DNA of 64,000 nt from Desulfatibacillum aliphaticivorans DSM 15576 (GTDB lineage: Bacteria > Desulfobacterota > Desulfobacteria > Desulfobacterales > Desulfatibacillaceae): positions 14,513 to 78,512 of the forward strand of contig NZ_AUCT01000033.1 of the NCBI RefSeq assembly GCF_000429905.1, given 5' to 3'. The notes under the pieces were generated by a model. The model searched no databases. It was not told where the DNA came from and saw only the letters and a list, made by a program, of their open reading frames with translations. A program made the translations under genes and the position numbers. How positions within the stretch are numbered: the stretch's first letter is position 1; each line of letters begins with the position of its first letter. Of this stretch, positions 53,490 to 62,736 are shown one piece after another.

Positions 53490-55016
53490 ATGAACGTAGG
53501 TCAATGGCCCGCTCAGTGGTCCAAGCTCTATCCTGAAGAACCCTGCATCAAGTACCAGGATCTCCGTTTGAACAAACGGGAGTTCAACGAACGCATCAAT
53601 CAGTTAGCCCATCTATTGCAAAAAGAAGGCATCCGAAAAGGCGACAGGGTGGCCGCCCTCATGGCCAACAGCAACGTGTTTTTGGAAATCCTTTTCGCCT
53701 GTTCAAAAATAGGGGCCATCATGGTTCCCCTGAATTTCCGCCTGGCCCCTCCTGAACTGGAATTCATCATCAATGACTGCGAACCCTCCCTGCTCTTTTA
53801 CTCCCCGGAGTTTACGGCCGTCCGCGACGCGTTGCAGGATAAAATCCCCACGGTGCGCGAACGCATTTGCGAAATGGCCGGCGGCGCCCCCAACGACGGG
53901 GAATACGAGTCCTTGATTGCGCCCATGTCCACCGCCGAGCCCACGCCGGAATCCGAAGTGGTCATGGACGACCCCCAGTTCATCATGTACACCTCAGGCA
54001 CCACGGGCAAGCCCAAGGGCGCCGTGCTCAGCCACGGAAACACCCAGTGGAACGCCATCAACGCGGCGGTCACCTACGGCTCGGACAACAACGACGTGGT
54101 CATGTGCTGCGCCCCCCTGTTCCACATCGGCGCCCTGAACTGCTCGGCCACCCCCGCCCTGTACGGCGGCGCGTCCCTGACCATCCAGCGCTTTTTCGAC
54201 CCCGTGGGCGTTCTCAAGATGATCCAGGAGGACAGGGTCACGGTCATGTTCGGCATTCCGGTCATGTACTTGTTCATGAGCCAGATGCCCGAGTTCCCAA
54301 ATACGGATTTTTCCACGGTGAAATACCTGCTGGCCGGCGGCTCCCCCTGCCCCAGGGCCCTTATTGAAACGTATCAGAAAAAAAGCGTGCTCTTCGCCCA
54401 GGGATACGGCATGACCGAAACCGCCCCGGCCATCAGCGCGCTTCGCAAGGAGGAAGCCCTCAAAAAGATCGGCTCCTGCGGCAAGCCTTTGCTGCATACG
54501 GAAGTCAAGGTGGTGGACGCCCAGAATAACGAACTCGCCCCCCACGAAATGGGCGAGGTGGTGGTCCGGGGCCCCATTGTCATGCTGGAATACTGGAAAC
54601 GCCCCGAAGCCACGGCCAACACCATTGTGGACGGGTGGATGCACACCGGAGACATGGGCTATTTTGACGAGGAAGGCTATCTGTATCTCATGGACCGGAA
54701 AAAGGACATGTACATCTCAGGCGGAGAAAACGTGTATCCCGCCGAGGTGGAGGACGCCCTTATGAGCAATCCCAAGATCGCCGACGCCGGAGTCATCGGC
54801 GTGGCCGACGAAAAATGGGGCGAAGTGGGCATGGCCATCCTGGTGAAATCCCCGGGCGAGGACCTGTCCGAGGACGAAGTTATTTCCTGGTGCCGCGAAA
54901 AGCTGGCCGGTTACAAATGCCCCAAAAAGGTGGCTTTTGTGGACGAACTCCCCAGAACCATGACCGGCAAAATCCTGAAAAAAGACCTCCGCGCCCAATA
55001 CGGCGACGGAGCATGA
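53490..55016 (+). CDS. Long-chain-type acyl-CoA ligase (AMP-forming)
   Basis: Protein of 508 residues of the ANL superfamily, which activates a carboxylic acid through an acyl-AMP to its CoA ester. Motifs: MYTSGTTGKPKGAVLSHGN (about 165), QGYGMTETAPA, GWMHTGDMGYFDEEGY, DRKKDMYISGGENVYPAE and the C-terminal catalytic Lys in PRTMTGKILKKDLR. AAGGAGG lies six bases before the ATG. The chain length is not decidable by eye. Confidence 0.93.
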   Translation: MNVGQWPAQWSKLYPEEPCIKYQDLRLNKREFNERINQLAHLLQKEGIRKGDRVAALMANSNVFLEILFACSKIGAIMVPLNFRLAPPELEFIINDCEPSLLFYSPEFTAVRDALQDKIPTVRERICEMAGGAPNDGEYESLIAPMSTAEPTPESEVVMDDPQFIMYTSGTTGKPKGAVLSHGNTQWNAINAAVTYGSDNNDVVMCCAPLFHIGALNCSATPALYGGASLTIQRFFDPVGVLKMIQEDRVTVMFGIPVMYLFMSQMPEFPNTDFSTVKYLLAGGSPCPRALIETYQKKSVLFAQGYGMTETAPAISALRKEEALKKIGSCGKPLLHTEVKVVDAQNNELAPHEMGEVVVRGPIVMLEYWKRPEATANTIVDGWMHTGDMGYFDEEGYLYLMDRKKDMYISGGENVYPAEVEDALMSNPKIADAGVIGVADEKWGEVGMAILVKSPGEDLSEDEVISWCREKLAGYKCPKKVAFVDELPRTMTGKILKKDLRAQYGDGA

Positions 55017-55030
55017 TCAATAAAAATCAA

Positions 55031-55065
55031 GTAGGGGGGCTGTGAAGCCCCCTACTCGATTTCTT
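55031..55065 (+). terminator. Intrinsic terminator between the ligase and the convergent helicase gene
   Basis: GTAGGGGGGCT (55031-55041) pairs with AGCCCCCTAC (55046-55055) with one bulged G, followed by TCGATTTCTTT. It may serve both strands. Confidence 0.75.
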
Positions 55066-55082
55066 TAATGACGATGGCGCCC

Positions 55083-57992
55083 CTATCCGTTTTCTATGCT
55101 CTTAATCAACTCATTGGCGATATGGGAGCTTTCAATGCGCATGATACTCTCTTGGGCGTTTCCGTAGCTTAAAAGATTAATGCTGCCATACCAAATGATT
55201 TTTTGATCCATGATTGCAAATTTTTGGTGGATGTTTGACTTGTATATTATGGCGAATCCGCTTTCTGATAGAAGATCCAGAGCCTTTCGATATGGAGGAT
55301 GATCCTTTTCCGGAAAATCCCCTTCAGGGCGGGTGATGATGGTAATGCGGACACCGGCGCCGCTTGCTGCGTTAAGGTGGTGGATCATTTGCCTTGTTCG
55401 TTTTTGCCGAATAAACGGGCTGACAATGAGAATCTCTTTTTGGGAGGCAATGATATCCTGTGTGAATACAGGCAAGAAATTGTCTTTGGAGAATATGATG
55501 TCTATAGGGTCATCCATAACCTCGCTTGCTTTGGCCTTATACCCCATGGATGCGTATCCGTTCAGACGTTTCTGGTACATTCTTTCAAGCATGGGAACCT
55601 GGATATCCACATAATCGTAAATCCTAACCTCATTTTTTGAGTTGCACAGCCTGTGTAGTCTTCCGGCGTATTGCTGCAGAGTTCCTTTCCAGGATATAGG
55701 CATGGCCAGAAACAGGGTGTCGAGACGGGGCTCATCAAACCCTTCACCAATGAAATGGCCGGTTGCCACCAGAACAAAAGGTTTGTCTGCCGGAATTTCG
55801 GCGATGCGATCAAAAGCCTTTCGGGTTCCCTTCTTTCCCATGCCGCCTGTCAGGGAGATCACATTCGGAACATGTTCGTTTATCATTTTAGCAAGTTTCT
55901 CAACGTGAGCCGTTCTCAGGGTCAGAACAAGACAATGCCTATTCTGTTCATGGTTTCTTAAAACATCACCGATGATCTGCTGATCCCTGAAATCACTCTC
56001 CATGATTTCAACATACAATGACTGAATGGTTATGTCCTTCAACTCCATTCCCAAGGGCGTCCGCAACGATGTGAACCGGGGGATAACATAATGATCAAAG
56101 GGTCTGCTCTCCGCCTGCCTTTTAGGGTTGTCCCGGTATCGAATCGGACCGCAATGCATGAACAGAATAGGTTGATGCCCATCTTTCCTGACAGGGGTTG
56201 CGCTCAAGCCGTAAACATACTTGGCGCGGGCCTTTTTTAAAATTTGTTCATAAGTAAATGCGGAGGCATGATGGCACTCATCAGCGATGATCAGGCCATA
56301 GTCCCGTACGATCTCCTTCACTTCCCCTTTCCTGGAAAGAGATTGCATGACAGCAATATCAATAACTCCGCACGAAGTATTCCTGCCGCCGCCGATTTGA
56401 CCAATGATGTGTCTTTTCCTCCGTCGCCCATTTGACTCATCCGGCAAAGGTTCGTTGATCTCAAGGAATTCTGATAGCCTCTCTTTCCATTGGGTCAACA
56501 GGCTAATTTTGTCCACCAGTATTAGCGTGTTTGTCTTTTTTTCGGCAATCAGCTTGATGGCAACTACTGTCTTGCCGAAGGCAGTTGTCCCCGAAAGTAT
56601 GCCATTGTCGTGTTGAATAAGATGGCTGAGGGCCAAATTCTGTTCGTCTCTCAAATGGCCTTTGAATTCCACGTTGATCCGTTTTCCTGCGTAAGTTTTA
56701 TCAATTATCTTGATGCTTACATCCAATTTTTCGATTTCATATACAAGGTCTGGCTCACATCCTCTGGGTAGACACAGATAACCTTGCGTGTCATCGGAGC
56801 ATGAAATCACCCTTGGATAATTATAGGTGGGCAAACGCATGGCCTGTTGTCTATAGAACATCGGGTTTTTAAACGTTGCCAGCCGCTTTAACCGGTTCAA
56901 AGCGCGTTGCGACATTCCCTCCTTGGGAATAAATAGCATGTTTCCCCTAACGATCTCGAGCTTATCCGGGAAATCGCTTTTTTCAAGAACTGTTTGCGGT
57001 TGTTTAGTTTCCCAAGGTTTACTTTCTTCTTCATCGATTTTCAGTTCCCCAAGTTCATCACCCGGGGAAAGGTCGGTTATAAGACATTCTATGCGGTTTT
57101 GCGACATCCTCTCAATGGCGGAAAGAAAGGCCCATTGATCGGAATACGATCGAAAATGTTCATCAATGAATTCGCTGTTGGCATTTTCCCTGGCCGCTTT
57201 TTGCAATGGCAGGGCGATCAGATTTCCCAAACCGCCCTTTGGCATGGTATCCTGACTGGGAAACAAACGATCGTAGGATGCGAATGGGAGGTCATGCCGT
57301 TTGTTCATAGTGCGGGTTAAAAGAGCCGCGCCGAATTTGCGCGCCAGACCTGCGGAGACTGGATGTTCGAAGAAAAACCAGACATGGCCTCCTTTTCCCG
57401 ATCTTGAACGCTCTACCGCAATGGGAATCGTGTACTCGCTGCATACGTCCCTAACAGCGGCAACATCTTTTTCCCAATTCGCCTTATCAAAATCCATGGC
57501 CAAGAAATGACAGGTTTCATCCTGAAGCATTGGATAGACGCCGACGACGGCATGGCCTCTCAAATGGCTTTCAATGACTGTTTCATTCAGTTCGGCATAG
57601 GATGTGTTGCTGCATTTTGAACAAGGTAATTTGGGTTTTCCACATATTCCCGGCCGCCATTGATTCAGACACGCTGGGGCGTATCCCCCCGTACCTGACT
57701 TTCGGCTTTCCCATCTTTTGGCGAAGACGTCCTCACGCCCTTTGAACAAGGACATAAAAAGGCGAATTTTTGTAGGAGAATCCGATGAGTTATTGACTGC
57801 AAAGGATTGGCTTTCAACACGCAACTCATCCTCATGGCCCATTGTTTCTGTTTGAACAACCAGAGGTGATGCCTGTAACGATTGTGGAGGCTTCAGCCCG
57901 AGTTCGACCCTCAACTGGCTATTTTCGATTTTTAGGCGGTTTATTTCGTCGAGCAGGGATTTAAAGTTTTTTATGAGATCATAATAGTTCAT
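55083..57992 (-). CDS. TOTE conflict-system protein: primase, SF2 helicase and PLD nuclease
   Basis: Protein of about 970 residues. Parts in order: an N-terminal coiled coil; a Cys cluster (CLNQW...CGKPKLPCSKC, about 110-130); an archaeo-eukaryotic-type primase domain (metal motif AMDFDKANW near 166 and SRSGKGGHVWFFFE); an SF2 helicase (Walker A GTTAFGKTVVAI, DECHH box, GLSATPVRKDG, then GEGFDEPRLDTLFLAMP and QQYAGRLHR); and a C-terminal phospholipase-D nuclease domain with one HxKx4D motif (IHQKFAIMDQ...YGSINLLS, near 920). This is the layout described for TOTE conflict systems. I chose MNYYDLIKN (GGAAAGAG ahead); starts at 58004 or 58022 are possible. Codon use is more AT-rich than the neighbours. 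Confidence 0.88.
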   Translation of the reverse strand: MNYYDLIKNFKSLLDEINRLKIENSQLRVELGLKPPQSLQASPLVVQTETMGHEDELRVESQSFAVNNSSDSPTKIRLFMSLFKGREDVFAKRWESRKSGTGGYAPACLNQWRPGICGKPKLPCSKCSNTSYAELNETVIESHLRGHAVVGVYPMLQDETCHFLAMDFDKANWEKDVAAVRDVCSEYTIPIAVERSRSGKGGHVWFFFEHPVSAGLARKFGAALLTRTMNKRHDLPFASYDRLFPSQDTMPKGGLGNLIALPLQKAARENANSEFIDEHFRSYSDQWAFLSAIERMSQNRIECLITDLSPGDELGELKIDEEESKPWETKQPQTVLEKSDFPDKLEIVRGNMLFIPKEGMSQRALNRLKRLATFKNPMFYRQQAMRLPTYNYPRVISCSDDTQGYLCLPRGCEPDLVYEIEKLDVSIKIIDKTYAGKRINVEFKGHLRDEQNLALSHLIQHDNGILSGTTAFGKTVVAIKLIAEKKTNTLILVDKISLLTQWKERLSEFLEINEPLPDESNGRRRKRHIIGQIGGGRNTSCGVIDIAVMQSLSRKGEVKEIVRDYGLIIADECHHASAFTYEQILKKARAKYVYGLSATPVRKDGHQPILFMHCGPIRYRDNPKRQAESRPFDHYVIPRFTSLRTPLGMELKDITIQSLYVEIMESDFRDQQIIGDVLRNHEQNRHCLVLTLRTAHVEKLAKMINEHVPNVISLTGGMGKKGTRKAFDRIAEIPADKPFVLVATGHFIGEGFDEPRLDTLFLAMPISWKGTLQQYAGRLHRLCNSKNEVRIYDYVDIQVPMLERMYQKRLNGYASMGYKAKASEVMDDPIDIIFSKDNFLPVFTQDIIASQKEILIVSPFIRQKRTRQMIHHLNAASGAGVRITIITRPEGDFPEKDHPPYRKALDLLSESGFAIIYKSNIHQKFAIMDQKIIWYGSINLLSYGNAQESIMRIESSHIANELIKSIENG

Positions 57993-58278
57993 GACTCTTT
58001 CCATGGGCCGGGCGCGTTCCACGCCGAGGGTGGTATGGTCTGATTCTGCAAAGCAGACGCCATCGGTATAATATTTGATTTCAATATTTTTCGTATCGAG
58101 TTACCCATGAAATCCTTCCTTATCTCAGAGGTGCGGCGCCACAGGCCGTTGAGGTTAATCAGGGAGCGAAAAGAAAATAAGGACTTTTTTCCTTTAAAAT
58201 CACATCTCATTCCGATAATGCAACCTGATTATGAAAGCGGCCTTGCTTTAGTTTATTCATCGACTTCAAGTTTTTGTC

Positions 58279-58321
58279 TTGACAGCCCATCGCAAAAGAA
58301 TATAGACTGACATGTCAGTCT
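58279..58321 (+). promoter_or_regulatory. Promoter with 18-bp palindromic operator before the beta-oxidation pair
   Basis: TTGACA (58279-58284), 16 bases, TATAGA (58301-58306). The perfect palindrome AGACTGACATGTCAGTCT (58304-58321) overlaps the -10 and the start site, the position of a repressor. TetR-family regulators commonly bind such sites. The rest of 58023-58278 is AT-rich and holds no clear gene. Confidence 0.75.
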
Positions 58322-58393
58322 TGACAAGGCTGCAACCCCAAACTACTCTATCAATCATTTTTTAGGGCTTGAAAAAACAATGTGGAGGAATCA

Positions 58394-59554
58394 ATGGATT
58401 TTGCGGACGTGAAGAAAATTGCGGTAATCGGCTCGGGCGATATGGGCCACGGCATCGTCCAGGTGGCGGCCATGGCGGGATACAACGTTGCCATGAAGGA
58501 CGTGAAGCAGGAGTTCCTGGACCGGGGCATGGGGAAGATCGTGGAAAGCCTGGACATCCTTGTGGGCAAGGAAAAGATTTCGGCCCAGGACAAGGAAGAC
58601 GTCATGGCCCGGATTTCAGCCACCACGGACACGGCCGAGGCCGTGAGCGACGCCCAGATCGTCATCGAGGCCGTGCCTGAAATCATGGATCTCAAAAAGT
58701 CCGTCTTCTCCGAGGTTTCGGCCAGTGCGCCCGGCGACGCCATCCTGGCCACCAACACTTCCACCATGAGCATCACGGAGATTTCCAAGGCAGTAAACAA
58801 CCCCGCCCGGTTTGCAGGCCTGCATTTTTTCAATCCGGTCAATCGCATGAAACTGGTGGAAATCATCAAGGGCGCGGAAACCAGCGACGCAACCGCGGAC
58901 GTCCTGGTCAAGTTCACCGAAGCCGTCAAAAAGATTCCCGTGGTGGTGTTGAAAGACTCCCCCGGCTTTATCGTCAACCGGATCAACGCGCCCAACCAGG
59001 CCATGCTGAGCGCCATACTAGACGAGGGAAAGATCAAGCCCGACGAATTGGACACGGCCATGAAAATGGTGGGCATGCCCCAGGGGCCATACGAACTGGC
59101 CGACTTTGTGGGCCTGGACGTGTTTGTGCATACGCTCAAATATTACGCCGAAACCCTGTCTCCCGAGTTCCAACCGGGCAAGTATCTCACCGCCAAGGTG
59201 GAGGCCGGAGACTTGGGCAAGAAAACCGGCCAGGGCATCTACGACTGGTCCTCGGGCAAGCCTCTCATCGACGGAACGACCATGTGCCAGGACATCACCC
59301 CCATGGAAATGCTGGCCATTCAGATCAACGAAGCCGTGCGTGTGCATAAGGAAGGAATCGCCGCTTCGGTAGCCGACATCGACCTTGCTGTGGTACATGG
59401 TATGAAAGCCATGGCAGGGCCGTTCGCCATGTGCGCGGGCATGCAGCCCGAGCAACTGGTGACGTCCCTGGACAAACTCCACGAGCGCTTCGGCCTGGCG
59501 ATTTTCAAGCCGGAGCCGGAAGTCGCGGACGGGTCATTCAAGGAAATGAAATAA
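58394..59554 (+). CDS. 3-hydroxyacyl-CoA dehydrogenase (3-hydroxybutyryl-CoA type)
   Basis: Protein of 386 residues. The NAD-binding fold opens with IAVIGSGDMGHGIVQVAAMAG; the catalytic His lies in GLHFFNPVNRMKLVEII; the C-terminal dimer domain contains DSPGFIVNRINAP. It oxidises 3-hydroxyacyl-CoA with NAD. It is longer than the usual 280-310 residues because a second C-terminal helical domain is present. GGAGGA precedes the ATG at 58394. It is followed nine bases later by the hydratase gene. Confidence 0.92.
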   Translation: MDFADVKKIAVIGSGDMGHGIVQVAAMAGYNVAMKDVKQEFLDRGMGKIVESLDILVGKEKISAQDKEDVMARISATTDTAEAVSDAQIVIEAVPEIMDLKKSVFSEVSASAPGDAILATNTSTMSITEISKAVNNPARFAGLHFFNPVNRMKLVEIIKGAETSDATADVLVKFTEAVKKIPVVVLKDSPGFIVNRINAPNQAMLSAILDEGKIKPDELDTAMKMVGMPQGPYELADFVGLDVFVHTLKYYAETLSPEFQPGKYLTAKVEAGDLGKKTGQGIYDWSSGKPLIDGTTMCQDITPMEMLAIQINEAVRVHKEGIAASVADIDLAVVHGMKAMAGPFAMCAGMQPEQLVTSLDKLHERFGLAIFKPEPEVADGSFKEMK

Positions 59555-59563
59555 GGAGGCGCT

Positions 59564-60334
59564 ATGTCGGACTCTGTTTTGTACGAAAAAAAGGAAACAA
59601 CGGGCATCCTCACCATCAACAAGCCCAAAGCCAACCAGTTGAGCGCCGAGGTCTTCGAGGGCATGAGCATGACCCTGGACCTGGCCGCCCAGGACAAGGA
59701 TCTGCGGGCGCTGATCATCACGGGCTCCGGGGATAAAATCTTCTGCGCGGGCGCTGACCTTTCGGGAGGCTTCGGCAATCTCTCGCCCATCGATTTTATC
59801 AAACGCGCCCAGGACATATTCAACAAGATCGAAGCCTTCCCCAGACCGGTCATTGCGGCCATGATCGGGCACGCCTTCGGCGGAGGCCTGGAGCTTGCCA
59901 TGGCCTGCCACATGCGCATCATCAAAAAGAACGCCCGCATCGGGCTGACCGAAACCAACCTGGGCATCATGCCCGGATACGGCGGAACCCTGCGCCTGCC
60001 CCGGCTTGTGGGCAGGGCCAAGGCCATTGAAATGATGCTGCTTGGCAAACAAATCCGGTCGGAAAAAGCCCTTGAAATCGGTCTGGTCAATGAGATGTGC
60101 GAGGAAGGCGAGGTCATGGACAAATCCATGGAGCTGGCCGCAACCCTGTCCACCCGGCCGCCCCTGGCGGTTTCCGCCATATTGCGGGTTTTGTCCATGC
60201 GGGAGAGCGTTTCGCCGGAAATGGCCCTGCAACTGGAGCGCCAGGAACTGGTCAAGCTGTTCGAGACCAAGGACTGCATGGAAGGCATGACCGCCTTCGC
60301 CATGAAAACCAAGCCGGTCTTCAAAGGCGAATAG
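59564..60334 (+). CDS. Enoyl-CoA hydratase/isomerase
   Basis: Protein of 256 residues of the crotonase family. The oxyanion-hole motifs are FCAGADLSGG and GHAFGGGLELAMACHM. Both catalytic glutamates are in their expected places (GLTETNLGIMPGYGG and KAIEMMLLG), so it should hydrate enoyl-CoA. AAGGAGG precedes the ATG. It completes a two-step beta-oxidation pair with the dehydrogenase. Confidence 0.93.
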   Translation: MSDSVLYEKKETTGILTINKPKANQLSAEVFEGMSMTLDLAAQDKDLRALIITGSGDKIFCAGADLSGGFGNLSPIDFIKRAQDIFNKIEAFPRPVIAAMIGHAFGGGLELAMACHMRIIKKNARIGLTETNLGIMPGYGGTLRLPRLVGRAKAIEMMLLGKQIRSEKALEIGLVNEMCEEGEVMDKSMELAATLSTRPPLAVSAILRVLSMRESVSPEMALQLERQELVKLFETKDCMEGMTAFAMKTKPVFKGE

Positions 60335-60664
60335 GCCATTATACCCGCTTGCCGCCGCCTCTCTCCACGGGTGCGACGGAGAGCGGCGGTCGTGGCAGCC
60401 GCCTTGCAATATTGGGTTTCGCGGCGGCGATGTAAATTTTATGATGCGTTTAGGCATGACGCATTTTTCCCGATTCAATATACTGTTGCAACGCTCTGCC
60501 CAACCTGCATTTTATCCATAAAAATAGTAGGTTGGGTAGAGCTTGCAGAACTTTTCAAAAGAAGGCTGTCCCGTCCTCGCCGAAGTAATGACCAAAGCCG
60601 AAAACATGCGTGCGAAACCCAACAAATGGATTTGCGACCCCAAAAGATTATTGTCACCCGGAAG

Positions 60665-60733
60665 GATCGTCATTCCGGCAAGGGATGATCCATATTTTCG
60701 GATCGTCCCGCAAGCCGGAACCCAGCGTCATTT
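60665..60733. repeat. Second copy of the REP-like repeat
   Basis: Arms around 60676-60692 and 60701-60719 pair imperfectly (CCGGCAAGGGATGATCC against GGATCGTCCCGCAAGCCGG). The right flank CCGCAAGCCGGAACCCAGCG matches 2031-2050 at all but one base. Confidence 0.7.
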
Positions 60734-60854
60734 TTGACGGCTCCGAGGAATATCATTCCTTGCTCAATTTTCGGGATTGGAAGTAGTGCTTTGAAATCAA
60801 GTATTTATGTGTGCGGCTCAGATCCATCTATATGCCAGAGCCCGAGAGTCATGG

Positions 60855-60990
60855 TCCCTTCCCCCCTGGCGGGGGAAGGACAGGATGGGGGGGAGTAGTT
60901 GCGAGGTCTCCTCGCCATTGTAGTTGCGCGGTTCCCGCGCTGTAAAAGGTCACCCCCCCAACCCTCCCCCGTCAAGGGGGAGGGAGTTTT
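60855..60990. repeat. Nested GC-rich inverted-repeat element
   Basis: Two outer hairpins, CCTTCCCCC/GGGGGAAGG (60857-60879) and CCCTCCCCC/GGGGGAGGG (60962-60984), are joined by complementary G7 (60887-60893) and C7 (60953-60959) runs. Inside lie two tandem units starting GTAGTTGCG (60895 and 60920), each a hairpin: GCGAGG/CCTCGC and GCGCGG/CCGCGC. A T-run follows the last hairpin. Confidence 0.75.
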
Positions 60991-61334
60991 TGGGACGTCG
61001 GCTTTGATGTTTAATACCTCATAGCCTGCTGCAATCCCTTGAATATGTGAAGTAAACTTGATTCCCGAAAGTTTGAGTTATTTGCCTAAAGGCGCCTTGG
61101 CGTGAAACGGCAAATAGTGACCTGAAAAAACGACACTCCCCCCGGATGAGCGGTAGGCCTTGCTGCGCCCATCGCTTTCCGCCGCCCGGCGTGGACTCCA
61201 TCCCGCCGGGCGGTTTCAGTGAGAGCTTCCCCTCGGCTTCCTCCCTTGACATCCTTCCAAACCATGATGACATTATTCTCGGCTACAGTGTCCTGGACCG
61301 GGCTTCCTATGACGATGTTTGCAAGGAGGCTTAT

Positions 61335-62534
61335 ATGACACAGCTAAGATCAGAATCAACGGCCAGCGTGGAGTTCCAGGTGAAGTGGAACAGCGAACAC
61401 GCGGCGCATGAAGAAAATTTTTACGTGGACCGGGTCCATTTTTGGCGGGACATCTTACCGGACAAGCTCAAAAAGGCTTTGCTGGAAAATCCTCCCGGAG
61501 AATGGGCGTCGGCTGAGTTGCGCCCGGGCGAAGGCGTGGAAGCCTTGTCCTCGGCCCAGCTAAAGGAACTCAAACCAGCCCAGGTCAATGAAAAGGCTCT
61601 GGGCAGGCCGGTGCACGGCGGCCGGTTTTATCCTCGGGGAATCCTGAAGGACGTGGGAGGGGTGTTTCCCCAGAATCGCGCCCCTTTCCGCATTAAATCC
61701 ATTGATGAAAGCAAACTGACCGCGGACTTCAATCATCCTCTGGCGGGCAAGGATCTGTCCCTCAAGGCCCGGATTGCGGGCGGAATCAGCGACAAGGAAG
61801 AGCGGGGCGGAAGCTGCCTGGCCGTGGAAGACATCCTGGGCGTGGGGCCCGGCATGCAGGTTCGGGCCAACGGCTGCGCCACCGACTTTTTTTATCCCGG
61901 CGCCTTTGACCGGGAGGACGAAGCCGCGGACGCGGTTTTTTACGATCAGCCCCGGATGGTCAACCATATCGACTCCCAGGCCATGGAGGTGGTTTCCAAT
62001 CTGTACGGCCGCATTTTGAAAGACGGCATGGACGTTTTGGACCTCATGGCAAGCTGGAATTCCCATATTCCGGCCGACCTCAATTTGAAGAGCGTCCACG
62101 GCCTGGGCATGAACCAGGAGGAGCTGGAAAGCAACCGCCGCCTGAACGGATTCACGGTCCAGGACCTGAACGAGAACCCGAAACTGCCTTTTGACGATAA
62201 CTCCTTTGACGCCATCATATGCACGGTCAGTGTGGAGTACCTGACCAAGCCGGTGGAGGTGTTCAAGGAAGCCGCCCGGGTGCTCAGGCCCGGAGGCGTT
62301 TTCGCCCTGACCTTTTCCAACCGGTGGTTTCCGCCCAAGGCGATCGACGTGTGGAAGGAAGCCCACGACTTTGAACGCATGGGCCTGGTGCTGGAATATT
62401 TCCTCCAATCCGGGGCGTTCAAGGATTTGCAGACCTATTCCATGCAAGGCCTGCCCCGGCCTGACGACGACAAATACGCGGATCAGCTTTATTGCTCCGA
62501 TCCCGTTTACGGCGTTTGGGGCCACAAAGCCTGA
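61335..62534 (+). CDS. FKBP-type (SlyD-like) domain fused to a methyltransferase-like domain
   Basis: Protein of 399 residues. The N-terminal half holds a SlyD/FKBP-like segment (VNEKALGRPVHGGRF... then DFNHPLAGKDLSLKARI, about residues 135-150), a mark of SlyD-type prolyl isomerases. The C-terminal half (about 215-385) resembles a class I methyltransferase (DGMDVLDLMASWNSHIP; LPFDDNSFDAIICTVSVEYL; AARVLRPGGVFALTFSNRWF). The SAM-binding glycine motif is replaced by LDLMASWNS, so activity is uncertain. The ATG at 61335 has AGGAGG ahead; the upstream 63-codon extension is rejected. Confidence 0.78.
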   Translation: MTQLRSESTASVEFQVKWNSEHAAHEENFYVDRVHFWRDILPDKLKKALLENPPGEWASAELRPGEGVEALSSAQLKELKPAQVNEKALGRPVHGGRFYPRGILKDVGGVFPQNRAPFRIKSIDESKLTADFNHPLAGKDLSLKARIAGGISDKEERGGSCLAVEDILGVGPGMQVRANGCATDFFYPGAFDREDEAADAVFYDQPRMVNHIDSQAMEVVSNLYGRILKDGMDVLDLMASWNSHIPADLNLKSVHGLGMNQEELESNRRLNGFTVQDLNENPKLPFDDNSFDAIICTVSVEYLTKPVEVFKEAARVLRPGGVFALTFSNRWFPPKAIDVWKEAHDFERMGLVLEYFLQSGAFKDLQTYSMQGLPRPDDDKYADQLYCSDPVYGVWGHKA

Positions 62535-62564
62535 CGCCGCAAAACCATGCAATCCTCATACGCT

Positions 62565-62590
62565 TCCCCCCCGGCCTCCCTCGGGGGGGA
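62565..62590 (+). terminator. Possible terminator hairpin after the FKBP-methyltransferase gene
   Basis: TCCCCCCCG (62565-62573) and CGGGGGGGA (62582-62590) pair perfectly with an 8-base loop. There is no T-run, so it is at best a weak intrinsic terminator. Confidence 0.4.
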
Positions 62591-62736
62591 CGCATTTCAC
62601 ACTCGCTTTTTCCGTTCCTTGATCAAAAACCTCCGCCGTGATATTTCAAAACCCGTTCCATCCATTTGAATTTTTGCGAGGACTTCAATTCCGTCGCCTG
62701 AACCGGTTTTGTCTCTTTCCTAACGGATTATTGTGC

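Larger units (their letters stand above)
60335..61334. other. Thousand-base intergenic region of repeats
   Basis: No gene supported. It holds a GC-rich hairpin near 60351-60390, a degenerate REP-like copy (60665-60733) ending in CAAGCCGGAACCCAGCGTCA, and a nested inverted-repeat element (60855-60990). From 61146 a frame is open into the next gene, but its first 63 codons look non-coding. Confidence 0.6.

Noticed and set aside
57989..58210. 73-codon frame upstream of the primase-helicase gene
   Set aside because: Overlaps that gene's start in another frame and shows no motif; most likely non-coding promoter sequence.
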